DNA of 64,000 nt. It comes from an uncultured Erythrobacter sp. (GTDB lineage Bacteria > Pseudomonadota > Alphaproteobacteria > Sphingomonadales > Sphingomonadaceae). The DNA lies in contig CANMSD010000002.1 of assembly GCA_947500645.1 (NCBI GenBank), forward strand, positions 496,001 through 560,000, read 5' to 3'. The position numbers were made by a program, and so were the translations under genes. Shown one piece after another: positions 7,456-16,668 of this stretch (position 1 is the first letter of the stretch; every line of letters starts with the position of its first letter). The notes beneath the pieces were generated by a model. It was not told where the DNA came from, did no database searches, and saw only the letters and a program-made list of their open reading frames with translations.

Positions 7456-10392
7456 ATGTCTGACGATAGCAATAAGCGAGATTACCGGGACAGCGTCTTC
7501 CTGCCGAAGACCGATTTCCCAATGAAGGCCGGCCTTCCCCAGAAGGAACCGGGTATTCTCGCGCGTTGGGAGGACGCCAACCTTTACCGTGCGCTGCGCG
7601 ACACCCGCGCGGGCCGCGAGAAGTTCGTCCTGCATGATGGCCCGCCTTACGCCAATGGCGACATGCATATCGGCCATGCGCTCAACCATATCCTCAAAGA
7701 CATGGTGTGCCGCACGCAGAACCTGCTGGGCAAGGACGCGCCCTATGTGCCGGGCTGGGATTGCCACGGCCTTCCGATCGAATGGAAGGTCGAGGAGCAA
7801 TACCGCAAGAAGAAGAAAAACAAGGACGAGGTTCCGGCCAAGGAATTTCGCGCCGAATGCCGCGCGTACGCGCAGAAATGGGTCGATACGCAGCGCGAGC
7901 AGCTGAAGCGGCTCGGCATCATGGGCGATTGGGACAATCCCTACCTAACCATGGACCCTCAGGCAGAGGGCACGATTGTCGCCGAGCTGATGAAGTTCGC
8001 GGAAAGCGGCAACCTCTATCGCGGGTCGAAACCGGTGATGTGGTCGCCGGTCGAAAAGACCGCGTTGGCCGAGGCCGAGGTCGAGTATGAGGATATCGTC
8101 TCGACCCAGATCGATGTGGCGTTTGAAATCATCGAGAGTCCGATCGAAGAGCTGGTCGGCGCGCATGCGGTGATCTGGACCACGACCCCCTGGACGATCC
8201 CGGTGAACCAGGCGATCGCCTATGGGCCGGAGGTCGAGTATTGCCTTTTTGAGATCAAAACTGGTGAGATCGATGATCTACCGGCTCTTGAGAAATGGCG
8301 CCATAAGTTGCTTCTAGTTGCACGGGAACTCGTTCCTGACTTCCTCAATCGGATCGGATGCGAGTGGGACAATAGCGACGTCCCGCATATTCTGTTCAAA
8401 GGCACCGACCTCGCCGGAACCGTCGCGCGCCACCCGATGCACCATCTCGGGGGCTTCTATGCGACGCCGCGTCCTATGCTGGAGGGCGATTTTGTCACCA
8501 CCGAGAGCGGCACCGGCCTCGTCCACATGTCGCCCGATCATGGCGAGGATGACTTTGCGCTATGCAAGGCACACGGGATCGAGCCGGTCTTCGCGGTGAT
8601 GAATGACGGGCGCTATCGCGACGATTGGCTGTGGCTTGGGGCGGATGATCTCGATGCCGAAGGCAAGCCGCGCCGCCGCGCGGTCATCAACAAACCGTTC
8701 AATTCCGCTGAAGGCCCGATCTGCAGCGACCTGCGCGCAGCGGGCGCGTTGCTATCCGCGAGCGATGATTACGAGCACTCCTACCCGCACTCATGGCGCT
8801 CAAAAGCCAAGGTCATCTATCGCTGCACCCCGCAATGGTTTGTGCCGATGGACAAGCCGCTTGATGAGCCTGTCCAACCATCCGACACGCCGGTGATCGA
8901 GCTGGACGGCGTGGGCCATGCGAAGGGCATTCCCGCTACGCTGCGCGAGCGGTCCATGGCAGAGATCGAGCGCGTGCGCTTCGTGCCGGAGAAGGGGCGC
9001 AACCGGATCGGCTCCATGGTCGAAGGGCGGCCCGACTGGGTGCTATCCCGTCAACGCGCATGGGGCGTGCCGATCACCCTGTTTCTCAAAAACGGCACGA
9101 GCGAATATCTGCAAGATGCGCAGGTCAATACACGCATCGTCGAAGCGATCACCGCTGAAGGCGTCGATGCCTGGGATGAGGCGCGCAAGGCCGAATTCCT
9201 CGGCTCCGATTACAATCTCGATGACTATGAGATGGTCACCGACATTCTGGACGTCTGGTTCGATTCGGGCTGCACCCACGCTTTCGTGCTGGAATCGGGC
9301 CGCTGGCCGGACCTGCAGTGGCCTGCGAACCTTTACCTCGAAGGCAGCGACCAGCATCGCGGCTGGTTCCAGTCCTCGCTGCTCGAAAGCTGCGCGACGC
9401 GCGGCCGCGCGCCTTACGACGAAGTGCTGACCCATGGCTTCACCATGGACAAGGCCGGCAAGAAAATGTCGAAGTCGCTCGGCAATACGATCGACCCGCT
9501 CAAGATCATGGAGCAGACCGGCGCTGATATCATCCGCCTGTGGGCGCTGAGCGTCGATTTCACCGAAGATCACCGGATCGGCGATGAGATCCTGAAAGGT
9601 GTGGGCGATCAGTACCGCCGTCTGCGCAACACGTTCCGCTATCTGCTCGGCGCACTCGACGGGTTCGTCGGCGATATGTCCGATAGCGGCGAAATTCCCG
9701 AGCTGGAGCTGTACGTCCTGTCGCTGCTGAGCGAGCTGGACGGCAAGCTGAAGCAAGCGGTCGTCGATTACGACTTCAACACCTACACCCGCCTGCTGGT
9801 CGATTTCTGCAACGAAGACCTCTCGGCCTTCTTCTTCGATATTCGCAAGGATTCGCTCTATTGCGACGGGGAGGAATCGACCACGCGCAACGCCTATCGC
9901 ACCGTGCTCGACCTGCTGTTCCACGCGCTGGTGCGCTATGCCGCGCCGGTGCTGGTCTACACCGCAGAAGAAGTGTGGCAGACCCGCTATCCAGAGGACG
10001 GAGAGCAAGGTGGCAGCGTCCATCTGCTCGAATGGCCGAGCGTGCCGCAAGTACCCGCCGACCGCGCCAAATGGGACGCGCTGCGCGCCCTTCGCGAACG
10101 CGTGACCGAAGCGATCGAGCCGCTGCGCCGCGAAAAGACCGTCCGCTCCAGCCTGGAAGCCGAAGTCACCGTGCCCGCCAGCGCGGTGCCGGAAGGCGTT
10201 TCGGATGAGCAACTCGCCGAACTGTTCATCACTGCGACAGTGACGCGCAGCCAAGGCGATGAGGTGACGGTCACCAAGACATCCCACGACAAATGCGGGC
10301 GCTGTTGGCGCTTGCTGCCCGACGTGCCTGAGGAAGGCGCGCTGTGCGGGCGATGCGAAAGCGTGGTTGCGGGCATGGATGCGGTGGCATGA
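7456..10392 (+). CDS. ileS: isoleucyl-tRNA synthetase
   Basis: Class I aminoacyl-tRNA synthetase of 978 residues. The HIGH motif is at residues 71-74 in PYANGDMHIGHALN and KMSKS at 670-674. In between lie the CP1 editing domain (IWTTTPWTIPVNQAIAYGP) and WFDSGCTHAFVL. The C-terminus has a zinc-binding module with two CxxC pairs (CGRCWRLLPD and LCGRCESV), typical of bacterial IleRS. It starts 56 bases after the GDPD gene and its end overlaps lspA by 4 bases (ATGA). Confidence 0.97.
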   Translation: MSDDSNKRDYRDSVFLPKTDFPMKAGLPQKEPGILARWEDANLYRALRDTRAGREKFVLHDGPPYANGDMHIGHALNHILKDMVCRTQNLLGKDAPYVPGWDCHGLPIEWKVEEQYRKKKKNKDEVPAKEFRAECRAYAQKWVDTQREQLKRLGIMGDWDNPYLTMDPQAEGTIVAELMKFAESGNLYRGSKPVMWSPVEKTALAEAEVEYEDIVSTQIDVAFEIIESPIEELVGAHAVIWTTTPWTIPVNQAIAYGPEVEYCLFEIKTGEIDDLPALEKWRHKLLLVARELVPDFLNRIGCEWDNSDVPHILFKGTDLAGTVARHPMHHLGGFYATPRPMLEGDFVTTESGTGLVHMSPDHGEDDFALCKAHGIEPVFAVMNDGRYRDDWLWLGADDLDAEGKPRRRAVINKPFNSAEGPICSDLRAAGALLSASDDYEHSYPHSWRSKAKVIYRCTPQWFVPMDKPLDEPVQPSDTPVIELDGVGHAKGIPATLRERSMAEIERVRFVPEKGRNRIGSMVEGRPDWVLSRQRAWGVPITLFLKNGTSEYLQDAQVNTRIVEAITAEGVDAWDEARKAEFLGSDYNLDDYEMVTDILDVWFDSGCTHAFVLESGRWPDLQWPANLYLEGSDQHRGWFQSSLLESCATRGRAPYDEVLTHGFTMDKAGKKMSKSLGNTIDPLKIMEQTGADIIRLWALSVDFTEDHRIGDEILKGVGDQYRRLRNTFRYLLGALDGFVGDMSDSGEIPELELYVLSLLSELDGKLKQAVVDYDFNTYTRLLVDFCNEDLSAFFFDIRKDSLYCDGEESTTRNAYRTVLDLLFHALVRYAAPVLVYTAEEVWQTRYPEDGEQGGSVHLLEWPSVPQVPADRAKWDALRALRERVTEAIEPLRREKTVRSSLEAEVTVPASAVPEGVSDEQLAELFITATVTRSQGDEVTVTKTSHDKCGRCWRLLPDVPEEGALCGRCESVVAGMDAVA

Positions 10393-10943
10393 GCAAGCTT
10401 TTCACCAAAAATCGCATAATCGGCCTGGTCCTTGCGCTGTTTATTGCCGGTATGGACCAGCTCGTGAAATGGTATGTGATTGGCCCGCTCGCTTTGCGCG
10501 AAGTGCGCAATATCGAGCTGCTGCCCTTCTTCGACCTCACTTACGTGGAGAATCGCGGCGTCTCGCTCGGCCTGCTTGAGGCTAACAATATGGAGATGCG
10601 TTGGCTGCTTGTCGCGGGCACTGCCGTGATTGCGCTGATCGTGCTTGTCTGGATCATGCGCGAGAAGCTGCTGGGCGATATCCTCGGCCTCGGCCTGATC
10701 CTGGGCGGCGCGATCGGCAATATCCGCGACCGTTATGAGCTTGGCTATGTGATCGATTATGCCGACCTGCATATCGGAACGTTTCGCCCGTTTCTCGTTT
10801 TCAACATCGCCGATGCAGCTATCACCATCGGCGTTGTGATAATCCTTGTTCGCAGCTTTTTCGTGAGCGACAAGGATGATACAACCCCCATAGAAGACCA
10901 TTCGCCCAGCGACACGGACGCTGAGCAGCCAGCCCAGAGCTGA
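10389..10943 (+). CDS. lspA: lipoprotein signal peptidase (signal peptidase II)
   Basis: Integral membrane aspartyl protease that cleaves prolipoprotein signal peptides ahead of the lipidated cysteine. The 184-residue protein has four hydrophobic segments. The catalytic aspartates are in GGAIGNIRDRYELG and FNIADAAITIG. The start is the ATG overlapping the ileS stop. The acidic tail after the last helix is variable in the family. Its substrates probably include the lipoproteins encoded nearby at 10958, 13078 and 31151. Confidence 0.95.
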   Translation: MSKLFTKNRIIGLVLALFIAGMDQLVKWYVIGPLALREVRNIELLPFFDLTYVENRGVSLGLLEANNMEMRWLLVAGTAVIALIVLVWIMREKLLGDILGLGLILGGAIGNIRDRYELGYVIDYADLHIGTFRPFLVFNIADAAITIGVVIILVRSFFVSDKDDTTPIEDHSPSDTDAEQPAQS

Positions 10944-10957
10944 CCCGGAGAGTTACA

Positions 10958-11368
10958 ATGCGTGCCTACAAAACCGCCATCCTTCTTGTGTCGAGCAGCG
11001 CGATGCTGGCCGCTTGCGGAGGGTCCGGCATCTTCAACCGCGACCGTCCGGACGAATTCGCCGTTCAGCGTCAGGCACCGCTGGTTGTGCCGCCTGATTT
11101 CAACCTGGCCCCGCCAGCACCCGGCGCACCGCGTCCAGCGGAAGGCGCAGCGTCCGAGCAGGCTCTTGAAGCTCTGTTTGGCGGCCCTGCCCCACGCAGC
11201 CAGATCGAAACCAGCGCGATTGATCGTGCCGGTGCGGCAGATCCCGGCATTCGTTCCGAAGTGGGCGATGAAGGCACGAACACAGTCGCCAAAGGTCGTG
11301 TGACCCGGGATATTATCGCTGCCCCCGAAGGCGACGGTGCGGCTGCGCAGACGATTATACCGTCATGA
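10958..11368 (+). CDS. DUF3035 domain lipoprotein
   Basis: A 136-residue putative lipoprotein with signal peptide and lipobox (MLAAC, lipidated Cys about residue 20), followed by IFNRDRPDEFAVQRQAPLVVPPDFNLAPP, the hallmark of the alphaproteobacterial DUF3035 family. The rest is Pro/Ala-rich and probably extended. It lies 14 bases after lspA and ends the gpmA-to-lspA run, ahead of a hairpin. Outer-membrane location is predicted. Role unknown; some members have been linked to envelope assembly, which this sequence does not prove. Confidence 0.85.
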   Translation: MRAYKTAILLVSSSAMLAACGGSGIFNRDRPDEFAVQRQAPLVVPPDFNLAPPAPGAPRPAEGAASEQALEALFGGPAPRSQIETSAIDRAGAADPGIRSEVGDEGTNTVAKGRVTRDIIAAPEGDGAAAQTIIPS

Positions 11369-11373
11369 TTTTT

Positions 11374-11391
11374 GCACCCCATCCGGGGTGC
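11374..11391 (+). terminator. short GC hairpin after the DUF3035 gene
   Basis: GCACCCC-ATCC-GGGGTGC forms a 7-base-pair stem with a 4-base loop, 5 bases after the DUF3035 stop. There is no T-run behind it; the only Ts precede it. It is a likely but weak transcription end for the gpmA operon. Confidence 0.5.
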
Positions 11392-11410
11392 GGTCTCCTC
11401 GCTCACCCGG

Positions 11411-11470
11411 CCTGAAGGTCGCGTCGCTGCGGACGCCCGGTCGGGCTTGCGGCGCTTCGCGCCGTTCAGG
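11411..11470. repeat. 60-base imperfect palindrome
   Basis: Two 29-base halves (11411-11439 and 11442-11470) match as reverse complements at 21 positions around a 2-base centre, starting and ending CCTGAA/TTCAGG. Within the right half, CGGCGC-TTC-GCGCCG is a tight secondary hairpin. It occupies the gap between two convergent genes. It resembles REP-type intergenic palindromes; no mobile gene is nearby. Confidence 0.7.
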
Positions 11471-11561
11471 TGCGATCCAGTGCTGCAGGGCGCTCAGCAT
11501 CTCGTAACATCGATGTTTTCAGGATCGCGAGTGCAGCCGGCCAGCGCGCGATTGTGCGACG

Positions 11562-12887
11562 TCAGCCGTCTTCTGAAACAACCGCCTCAGAACTGCGGCT
11601 CACCAGGATCTTGTCGATCCGGCGCCGGTCCATATCGACCACCTCAAAGCGCCACCCCTGGTCGGTAAAGGTATCACCCTCAGTCGGCAGCCTTTTCAGC
11701 ACTGACAAGGCGTAGCCAGCTGCGGTCCCGAACTCGCGGTTCTCATCATAATCGAGGCCTAAGCGGTCAGCCAGCGCGTCCGCCGAAATGCCGCCAGAGA
11801 TCAACAGCGAGCCATCGTGCCGCTCGACCAGATCCGGCGCATCGCCTTCATCCTTGTCGCTGACGAAATTGCCCGCCATGGCGGTGAGCAGATCGACCGG
11901 TGTAACGATCCCGTCGAGATGACCATATTCGTCATGCACCATCACCATTGCGGTGTCCGACTGTTGCAATATTCGCAGCGCGTCGACCGCGTCGAGCTGA
12001 TCTGGCACGACTTCCGCTTTGCGCATCATGTCTCTCAGCGAAACCGGCTTGCCCGCGACCAATTGCGCCAACACTTCGCGCACTTTGACCACGCCCAACA
12101 CATTGTCGGGTGAGCCATCAGCGACCGGCAGCAGCGAATGCGGGCTGTCTTCAATCACCGCCTTTATCGCCTTCTCATCCGCGCCGACATCGATCCAGTC
12201 GAGCTCAGTGCGCGGCGTCATCATTTCGCGCACAGGTCGCTCGGCCAGGCGCACCACACCGGTTAGGATTTGATGCTGTTCTTCCTCGATCACGCCCGAG
12301 CGAGTCGCATCTGCAAAGATCATCTGCAGCTCTTCAGCGGTGACCGAGTTCTGATTGCCGGAACGGATGCCAAACAGGCGGATAATCGCGGCAGAGCTAG
12401 TGTCGAGTAGCCATACGAGCGGCGCAGCAATTCGGGCGAGCAGCGCCATCGGTCGCGCCATGACCAGGGCGATGGGCATGGCGGCTTTCAAGGCGAGCTG
12501 TTTGGGCACCAATTCGCCGATCACCAGCGTGAAATAGGTCGTGAAAGCGATCGCGATCACAAATCCGACGTCGCCCGCCATATCGGCCGGTACGCCAAGG
12601 AGAACGAGCCGCTCACCAACAGGGCCGCCGAGGCTTGAACCGGAATAGGCGCCGGAAATGATTGCAACCAGCGTGATGCCGATCTGCACCGTCGAGAGAA
12701 ACTTCCCCGGATCAGCAGCCAGTTCCAGCGCGGTTTTGGCCCCGGCAGAGCCATCGTCCCGCTTGGCCTTGAGACGAGCGGGTTTGGCCGAGACGATCGC
12801 AAGTTCCGACATGGCGAACACGCCATTGAGCACGATCAGTCCGGCAATTATGAGAAGGTCAGGCCAGGGAAAGGGAGTCACACGCAT
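11562..12887 (-). CDS. hemolysin-family membrane protein (CNNM, CBS pair, CorC/HlyC domains)
   Basis: A 441-residue inner-membrane protein. The order is a CNNM/DUF21 transmembrane domain (about residues 1-190, with LNGVFAMSELAIVSAKPARL), a CBS pair (about 215-335, MTPRTELDWIDV and later TAMVMVHDEYGHLDGIVTPVDLL) and a C-terminal CorC_HlyC transporter-associated domain. Related proteins take part in magnesium or cobalt efflux or magnesium homeostasis; here that is by family. I start at the ATG for MRVTPFPW rather than the longer ORF. It is convergent with the DUF3035 gene and divergent from the OmpA-type gene. Confidence 0.9.
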   Translation of the reverse strand: MRVTPFPWPDLLIIAGLIVLNGVFAMSELAIVSAKPARLKAKRDDGSAGAKTALELAADPGKFLSTVQIGITLVAIISGAYSGSSLGGPVGERLVLLGVPADMAGDVGFVIAIAFTTYFTLVIGELVPKQLALKAAMPIALVMARPMALLARIAAPLVWLLDTSSAAIIRLFGIRSGNQNSVTAEELQMIFADATRSGVIEEEQHQILTGVVRLAERPVREMMTPRTELDWIDVGADEKAIKAVIEDSPHSLLPVADGSPDNVLGVVKVREVLAQLVAGKPVSLRDMMRKAEVVPDQLDAVDALRILQQSDTAMVMVHDEYGHLDGIVTPVDLLTAMAGNFVSDKDEGDAPDLVERHDGSLLISGGISADALADRLGLDYDENREFGTAAGYALSVLKRLPTEGDTFTDQGWRFEVVDMDRRRIDKILVSRSSEAVVSEDG

Positions 12888-13077
12888 TCCGCTAGCACAA
12901 ATGCGCGGAGTTGCCAGCCAGTCTTGCTCGCGATCGTCCACAAGCAGTCATTTCACCGTCAGCCCCATTCAGCTTGCGGCAAAACAGGTTGCCTCAATCC
13001 GGCGTCAGTTCGGAACAGACTGGTTGCCCGATGCTTTTATCTAGGACAACAACCTGTTTCAAAAAGGAGGAACCATA

Positions 13078-13773
13078 ATGAAAACAGCGAGAATTTTCCT
13101 TTCGAGCACGGCAGCCATCGCCCTGTTGGGCACAAGCGCTTGCGTTACCGACCCCAACACCGGCCAGCAGAAAGTGTCTCGTACAGGCATCGGCGCGGTT
13201 CTGGGCGGCACATTAGGTTACCTGCTCGGCGGCGTCGTGGGCGGCGACACTGCGCGTATTATCGGCGCAGGCATCGGCGGCTCAGCCGGCGCCGTGATCG
13301 GCAAGCAGTTCGATGACCAGATCAAGGAATTGGACGAGCAGACCGCCGGTAGCGGCGTCGATGTGGAAGAAATTGGCGATCAAGACGCGATTCTGGTGCG
13401 TCTGCCCGATGGAGTGACTTTTGCGACGGGTTCTGCCGAGATCAATCCTGGCTTCCGCCAGACGCTTGATACGGTCGCAGACAGCTTGATCAAATATCCC
13501 AACAGCCTGATCGACGTATACGGCTTTACCGATACGACAGGTTCGGACGCGCTCAACCAACGCCTGTCGGAGCAACGCGCGCAATCGGTTGCCGATTACC
13601 TCGCGTCGCGCGGAGTCGCACGCAGCCGCATGGCCACGCAGGGCTTTGGTGAACAATATGACTATTTGCGGGTGAAAACCGGCGACAATATCAATGAGCC
13701 GCTTAACCGCCGCGTCGAAATCAAGATCGTCCCGATCAGTCAGGAAGACGTGGAAGCCGCACGCAACAACTGA
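13078..13773 (+). CDS. OmpA-family lipoprotein with glycine zipper
   Basis: A 231-residue outer-membrane lipoprotein that should tether the envelope to peptidoglycan. Lipobox GTSAC places the lipidated cysteine at residue 22. A glycine-zipper segment follows (about 36-75, IGAVLGGTLGYLLGGVVGG). The OmpA-like peptidoglycan-binding domain fills the C-terminal half (about 105-225: FATGSAEINPGF, YGFTDTTGSDALNQRLSEQRAQSV, LNRRVEIKI). A strong AAAGGAGG ribosome site precedes the ATG. A well-formed terminator follows the stop, so it appears monocistronic. Confidence 0.93.
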   Translation: MKTARIFLSSTAAIALLGTSACVTDPNTGQQKVSRTGIGAVLGGTLGYLLGGVVGGDTARIIGAGIGGSAGAVIGKQFDDQIKELDEQTAGSGVDVEEIGDQDAILVRLPDGVTFATGSAEINPGFRQTLDTVADSLIKYPNSLIDVYGFTDTTGSDALNQRLSEQRAQSVADYLASRGVARSRMATQGFGEQYDYLRVKTGDNINEPLNRRVEIKIVPISQEDVEAARNN

Positions 13774-13795
13774 TCACGTGGGCATTTCTAGTTTG

Positions 13796-13826
13796 AAAGG
13801 GGTCGGCTTACGCTGGCCCCTTTTTT
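13796..13826 (+). terminator. Rho-independent terminator of the OmpA-family gene
   Basis: A 12-base-pair stem (AAAGGGG plus TCGGC paired with GCTGG plus CCCCTTT, two G-U pairs), TTAC loop, followed by a run of six T. It starts 22 bases after the stop codon. Confidence 0.9.
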
Positions 13827-13854
13827 GTCTCGGTAGCAAGGCCAGCCGCGCTCT

Positions 13855-14631
13855 CTATTTGAGCTGCTTCGCCCGCTCAGCAATTCGCTCAACCGCCTCG
13901 CCATGGATATCTGGCGAGCTCACAAGCACTCCAAAAGCGCGCGGGTCGCGTTTGTTATATGCGAAGGGCGCGCCGAACGCGTCGGAAACCTGCGCCCCGG
14001 CCTCGCGCGCGATCAAGGTCGCGGCGCCGACATCCCATTCGAAACCCCAGCGTATCGTTGCGACCAGATCAGCCTGGTCATTGGCCACCATTGCGATGCG
14101 CAGCGCAATTGAGTTGGGCTTCTCGACAATCGTCAGGTCCGAATCAGGCCCCGGCAATTGATCGATGGGAATACGAGAGCCGGAAAACACCTTTCGCTGT
14201 GAGGCTGCGATCGGCGCTTCATTCAGAGTGGCACCCTGTCCAGCCAATGCGAGCCATTCTTCACCCCGAGCGGGCGCCGCAAGCATACCAATCAAGGGGC
14301 GGCCAGCGCTGATCAAAGCGACAGACACCGTCCAGCCGGGCCTACCGCGAATGAAATCACGTGTCCCGTCGATCGGATCAACCAGCCAGATCAGGTCTTT
14401 CTTGAGCCGAGCCTCATCGTCCGCCGTTTCCTCCGACAGCCAACCCGCTGAGGGAAGCAGCGCGTGCAGTTCTCGCTTCAGGAACGCGTCGACCTCAAGG
14501 TCCGCCTCGCTAACGGGATCGCCTGGCGTTTTCTCCCACGTTGACAAGGCATGCCCATCACCCGGCCAGCGCGAATGTGCGATCCGGCCCGCTTCTCGGA
14601 CGATTTCTTGAAGGCGACTATGATCAATCAT
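13855..14631 (-). CDS. inositol monophosphatase-family phosphatase (CysQ-like)
   Basis: Magnesium-dependent sugar/nucleotide phosphatase of 258 residues. It shows the metal site motifs [18 protein letters not shown] and the C-terminal [15 protein letters not shown]. The family includes inositol-1-phosphatase, histidinol phosphatase and the 3'(2'),5'-bisphosphate nucleotidase CysQ; the compact C-terminus and [13 protein letters not shown] fit CysQ-like members best, but this is not decisive. ATG at 14631 ([11 protein letters not shown]) is chosen over an upstream TTG. It is divergent from sucC. Confidence 0.85.
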   Translation of the reverse strand: MIDHSRLQEIVREAGRIAHSRWPGDGHALSTWEKTPGDPVSEADLEVDAFLKRELHALLPSAGWLSEETADDEARLKKDLIWLVDPIDGTRDFIRGRPGWTVSVALISAGRPLIGMLAAPARGEEWLALAGQGATLNEAPIAASQRKVFSGSRIPIDQLPGPDSDLTIVEKPNSIALRIAMVANDQADLVATIRWGFEWDVGAATLIAREAGAQVSDAFGAPFAYNKRDPRAFGVLVSSPDIHGEAVERIAERAKQLK

Positions 14632-14793
14632 TTTGGGCAATCATGTGAGCCATATGTGGTGGCCGCACAAACCCCACTTTTCAAGCCGGTGAATCCATGC
14701 TTAGGCATGCGCAAAGCTCTGAAGCAGACACGCGGCAGGGTGCCAACAGATCAAAACTCTCCCACAAGATTTTCATCAAGGACACGCTCTCCC

Positions 14794-15993
14794 ATGAACA
14801 TCCACGAATACCAGGCCAAGGAATTGCTCAAGGAACACGGCATCGCCGTGCCAGCCGGCCATGCTGCGATGAGCGTTGAGGAAGCCGTTGCGGCTGCCAA
14901 GCAACTTCCCGGCCCGCTCTATGTGGTGAAGGCACAAATCCATGCCGGTGGGCGCGGCAAGGGCAAATTCAAAGAACTCAGCCCTGATGCGAAGGGCGGT
15001 GTGCGGCTCGCACAGTCGATCGAAGACGTTGAAAAAGACGCGAAAGAAATGCTCGGCAACACGCTGGTGACGATCCAGACCGGTGAAGAAGGCAAACAGG
15101 TCAATCGCCTCTATGTCACCGACGGTGTGGATATTGAGAGCGAATATTACCTCGCCATGCTGGTCGACCGTGCAACAGGCCGGGTGGCTATGGTCGCTTC
15201 GACCGAGGGAGGGATGGACATTGAAGATGTCGCTCACAACACGCCAGAGCTGATCACCACGATCACCATCGATCCGGCGCAGGGCTTTATGCCGCATCAC
15301 GGACGCGCCGTCGCATTCGCGCTCAAACTGTCGGGCGACCTCAACAAGCAGTGCCAGAAGCTTGCAGCCAAGCTCTATGCCGCCTTCATGGCGTGCGATT
15401 GCGAGATGCTTGAGATCAACCCGCTGGTCGAAACCAAGGACGGACAGTTGCTCGTGCTCGACACCAAAATGAGCTTTGATGGCAATGCGCTCTATCGTCA
15501 CCCTGCAATCGAGGAGATGCGCGACGAGACCGAGGAAGATCCAGCCGAAGTCGAAGCGTCCGAATACGACCTTGCTTACATCAAGCTCGACGGCAACATC
15601 GGCTGTATGGTCAATGGCGCTGGTCTCGCCATGGCGACGATGGACATCATCAAGCTGAACGGTGCGTTCCCGGCCAACTTCCTCGACGTCGGCGGCGGCG
15701 CGACTACAGAGAAGGTGACCGCAGCGTTCAAGATCATTCTGGCCGACGATGCGGTCGAGGGAATTCTGGTCAACATCTTTGGCGGTATCATGCGCTGCGA
15801 CACGATTGCAGAGGGCATTGTCGCGGCTGCCAAGGAAGTCGAACTCGACGTGCCGCTGGTGGTCCGCCTCGAAGGGACCAATGTTGACAAGGGTAAGGAC
15901 ATCCTCGCCAATTCCGGCCTTCCGATCGTGCCCGCCGACAATCTCGGTGACGCGGCTCAGAAGATCGTCGCCGAGGTGAAGCAGGCGGCTTGA
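14794..15993 (+). CDS. sucC: succinyl-CoA synthetase (ADP-forming) subunit beta
   Basis: TCA-cycle enzyme subunit carrying the ATP-grasp domain; with SucD it converts succinyl-CoA to succinate while making ATP. The 399 residues begin [16 protein letters not shown] and include [16 protein letters not shown], the ATP-grasp [11 protein letters not shown] and the C-terminal [13 protein letters not shown]. The ORF track starts too early; the ATG at 14794 is the family start. sucD does not follow, so its partner must lie elsewhere. Confidence 0.97.
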   Translation: MNIHEYQAKELLKEHGIAVPAGHAAMSVEEAVAAAKQLPGPLYVVKAQIHAGGRGKGKFKELSPDAKGGVRLAQSIEDVEKDAKEMLGNTLVTIQTGEEGKQVNRLYVTDGVDIESEYYLAMLVDRATGRVAMVASTEGGMDIEDVAHNTPELITTITIDPAQGFMPHHGRAVAFALKLSGDLNKQCQKLAAKLYAAFMACDCEMLEINPLVETKDGQLLVLDTKMSFDGNALYRHPAIEEMRDETEEDPAEVEASEYDLAYIKLDGNIGCMVNGAGLAMATMDIIKLNGAFPANFLDVGGGATTEKVTAAFKIILADDAVEGILVNIFGGIMRCDTIAEGIVAAAKEVELDVPLVVRLEGTNVDKGKDILANSGLPIVPADNLGDAAQKIVAEVKQAA

Positions 15994-16072
15994 GTCCAGA
16001 ACTTCGGCTTTGCCTTAGCGCGTTGTTAACCATACGGTTTTAATCCGCTCTCCTAACAGGGGGCAGATACCA

Positions 16073-16666
16073 GTGAGTTCAGACGCAATCGAAACCGCAG
16101 CCGCTGCGCAAGTCGCAACGCGCCATCAAAAACCTGACGCCTTCAAGAAGGCTGAGACAATCCTAGAATCGGTGCTGTTTGGCAGTCGCTGGCTGATGGC
16201 GCCGTTCTATCTGATGATGGTCGGTGCGCTGGGTATGTTGCTGGTCAAGTTCGGTCAGGAAAGCTGGCACATTCTCACCCATACCCTGATCATGACGGAG
16301 GCTGATGCGGTTCTCGCGGTTCTGTCCCTGATCGACATCACGCTGACCGGCAATCTGCTGCTGATGGTGGTGTTTGCAGGCTATGAAAACTTCGTATCGA
16401 AGATGGATGTCGACGATCACGAAGATCGCCCGGACTGGATGGGCAAGGTCGATTTTGCCGGATTGAAGCTGAAACTGGTCGCCTCCATCGTGGCGATTTC
16501 AGGCATCAATCTGCTCAAGAGTTTTATGGCGTTGAGCGCGACCGAGATAACACCAGGCGTTGAAAAGCAGCTATTCTGGATGCTCGCCATCCACTTGGTG
16601 TTCATCGTTTCCGGCGTGATGCTAGCTCTGATGGACAAGGTGGCTGCAACGACCAAGCCGCACTAA
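16073..16666 (+). CDS. YqhA family (UPF0114/TIGR00645) membrane protein
   Basis: A 197-residue inner-membrane protein with four hydrophobic segments. It shows family motifs ILESVLFGSRWLMAPFYL, LIDITLTGNLLLMVVFAGYENFVS and DRPDWMGKVDFAGLKLKL. Function is unknown. The start is a GTG at 16073 preceded by AGGGGGCAG; no in-frame ATG exists before the first membrane segment. It follows sucC by 79 bases in a spacer with a TTAACCAT motif. It converges with the DUF6265-LprI gene. Confidence 0.9.
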   Translation: MSSDAIETAAAAQVATRHQKPDAFKKAETILESVLFGSRWLMAPFYLMMVGALGMLLVKFGQESWHILTHTLIMTEADAVLAVLSLIDITLTGNLLLMVVFAGYENFVSKMDVDDHEDRPDWMGKVDFAGLKLKLVASIVAISGINLLKSFMALSATEITPGVEKQLFWMLAIHLVFIVSGVMLALMDKVAATTKPH

Positions 16667-16668
16667 GA

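Noticed and set aside
9043-10287. 414-residue minus-strand ORF
   Set aside because: Antisense to ileS; composition is rich in Arg/Ala/His with no domain.
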